A stretch of DNA of 6,595 bases from assembly GCA_035570275.1 (NCBI GenBank), contig DATMNI010000163.1, positions 1 to 6,595 of the forward strand, given 5' to 3'. Source of the stretch: DATMNI01 sp035570275 (GTDB lineage Bacteria; Acidobacteriota; Terriglobia; Bryobacterales; Bryobacteraceae). Under the pieces are notes generated by a model. That model saw only the letters and a list, made by a program, of their open reading frames with translations, searched no databases and was not told where the DNA came from. Each line of letters starts with the position of its first letter. The stretch's first letter is position 1. The translations under genes and the position numbers were made by a program. Positions 6,452-6,595 of the stretch are shown in pieces.

Positions 6452-6595
6452 TCAGACTTCGCTAACCTTCTCTCGGCTTCCCGCAAATCGCAACCGGGGC
6501 TGGTAGGGGCTATAGCGGAGTGCGGCCCCGCTGCCGGTTCCGCCGCCACCGCCCGATCCGCCACCGCTGCCACCGCCCGATCCACCGCCACCCGT
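6452..6595 (-). CDS. C-terminal tail of an upstream gene, Gly/Ser-rich, partial
   Basis: A minus-strand frame is open from the right window edge for 47 codons and ends in TGA at 6454-6452. It encodes a flexible GGGGS/GGGS-type stretch of about 22 residues, then a basic, aromatic end GAALRYSPYQPRLRFAGSRE and a final KVSEV. The two alternative frames give Trp/Arg-rich or Ala/Arg-rich protein, which is less credible. The stop lies just ahead of the Shine-Dalgarno of the 372-residue gene, as expected for consecutive genes of one operon. The protein family cannot be told from this tail. A glycine linker before a short conserved end suggests a tethered C-terminal peptide (inference). Confidence 0.5.
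   Translation of the reverse strand, partial: TGGGGSGGGSGGGSGGGGGTGSGAALRYSPYQPRLRFAGSREKVSEV
6545..6583. repeat. 24-base-period repeat coding the Gly/Ser stretch
   Basis: The 15-base string gccaccgcccgatcc occurs exactly at 6545-6559 and again at 6569-6583, with similar Gly/Ser codons between and after. It underlies the GGGS-type units of the partial gene and could change copy number by slippage. Its right end may lie beyond the window. Confidence 0.6.

Noticed and set aside
5662..6465. Several short plus-strand frames across the 372-residue gene
   Set aside because: They are Arg/Pro/Ala-rich shadows of a minus-strand gene that has a signal peptide, a strong Shine-Dalgarno and beta-rich domains.

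Overview
The window looks like a piece of an Acidobacteriota chromosome, most likely from the Solibacter/Bryobacter group. I infer this from three features: GC-rich coding sequence, two secreted protein families that I know mainly from those genomes, and a C-terminal beta module typical of their large Ig/DUF11 surface proteins. The taxonomic call rests on remembered family resemblance and not on a search. No rRNA, tRNA, CRISPR array, prophage or intact insertion sequence was seen.

Layout from left to right. Positions 2-1183 (+) are the 3' end of a large secreted beta-rich protein. It has the end of an Ig-like domain, two DUF11-like repeats exactly 120 residues apart, and a C-terminal module. 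A hairpin follows its stop. The convergent gap 1184-1548 holds a decayed transposase fragment, best explained as an ISAzo13-family relic; positions 1236-1319 show nothing I can name. Positions 4389-1549 (-) are the centrepiece, a 946-residue protein. It joins a type I phosphodiesterase/nucleotide pyrophosphatase domain (alkaline phosphatase superfamily), a TPR array and a C-terminal sulfotransferase domain in one reading frame. A 61-base divergent gap separates it from a 275-residue secreted acidobacterial protein (4451-5278, +). That gene converges, 33 bases apart, on a 372-residue exported protein with a TonB-C-like tail (6430-5312, -). The last gene is probably co-transcribed with a gene entering from the right edge (6452-6595, -), of which only a Gly/Ser-rich C-terminal tail is visible.

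How the genes may work together: the right-hand minus-strand pair looks like an operon, with 21 bases between stop and start and a strong Shine-Dalgarno in the gap. The fusion gene and the 275-residue gene share a divergent intergenic region and could be co-regulated, but nothing shows a shared pathway. The fusion protein has no export signal, so it should act in the cytoplasm, where the sulfate donor PAPS is available. Its substrate is unknown. The most interesting items are the three-part fusion enzyme and the transposase relic abutting its 3' end.
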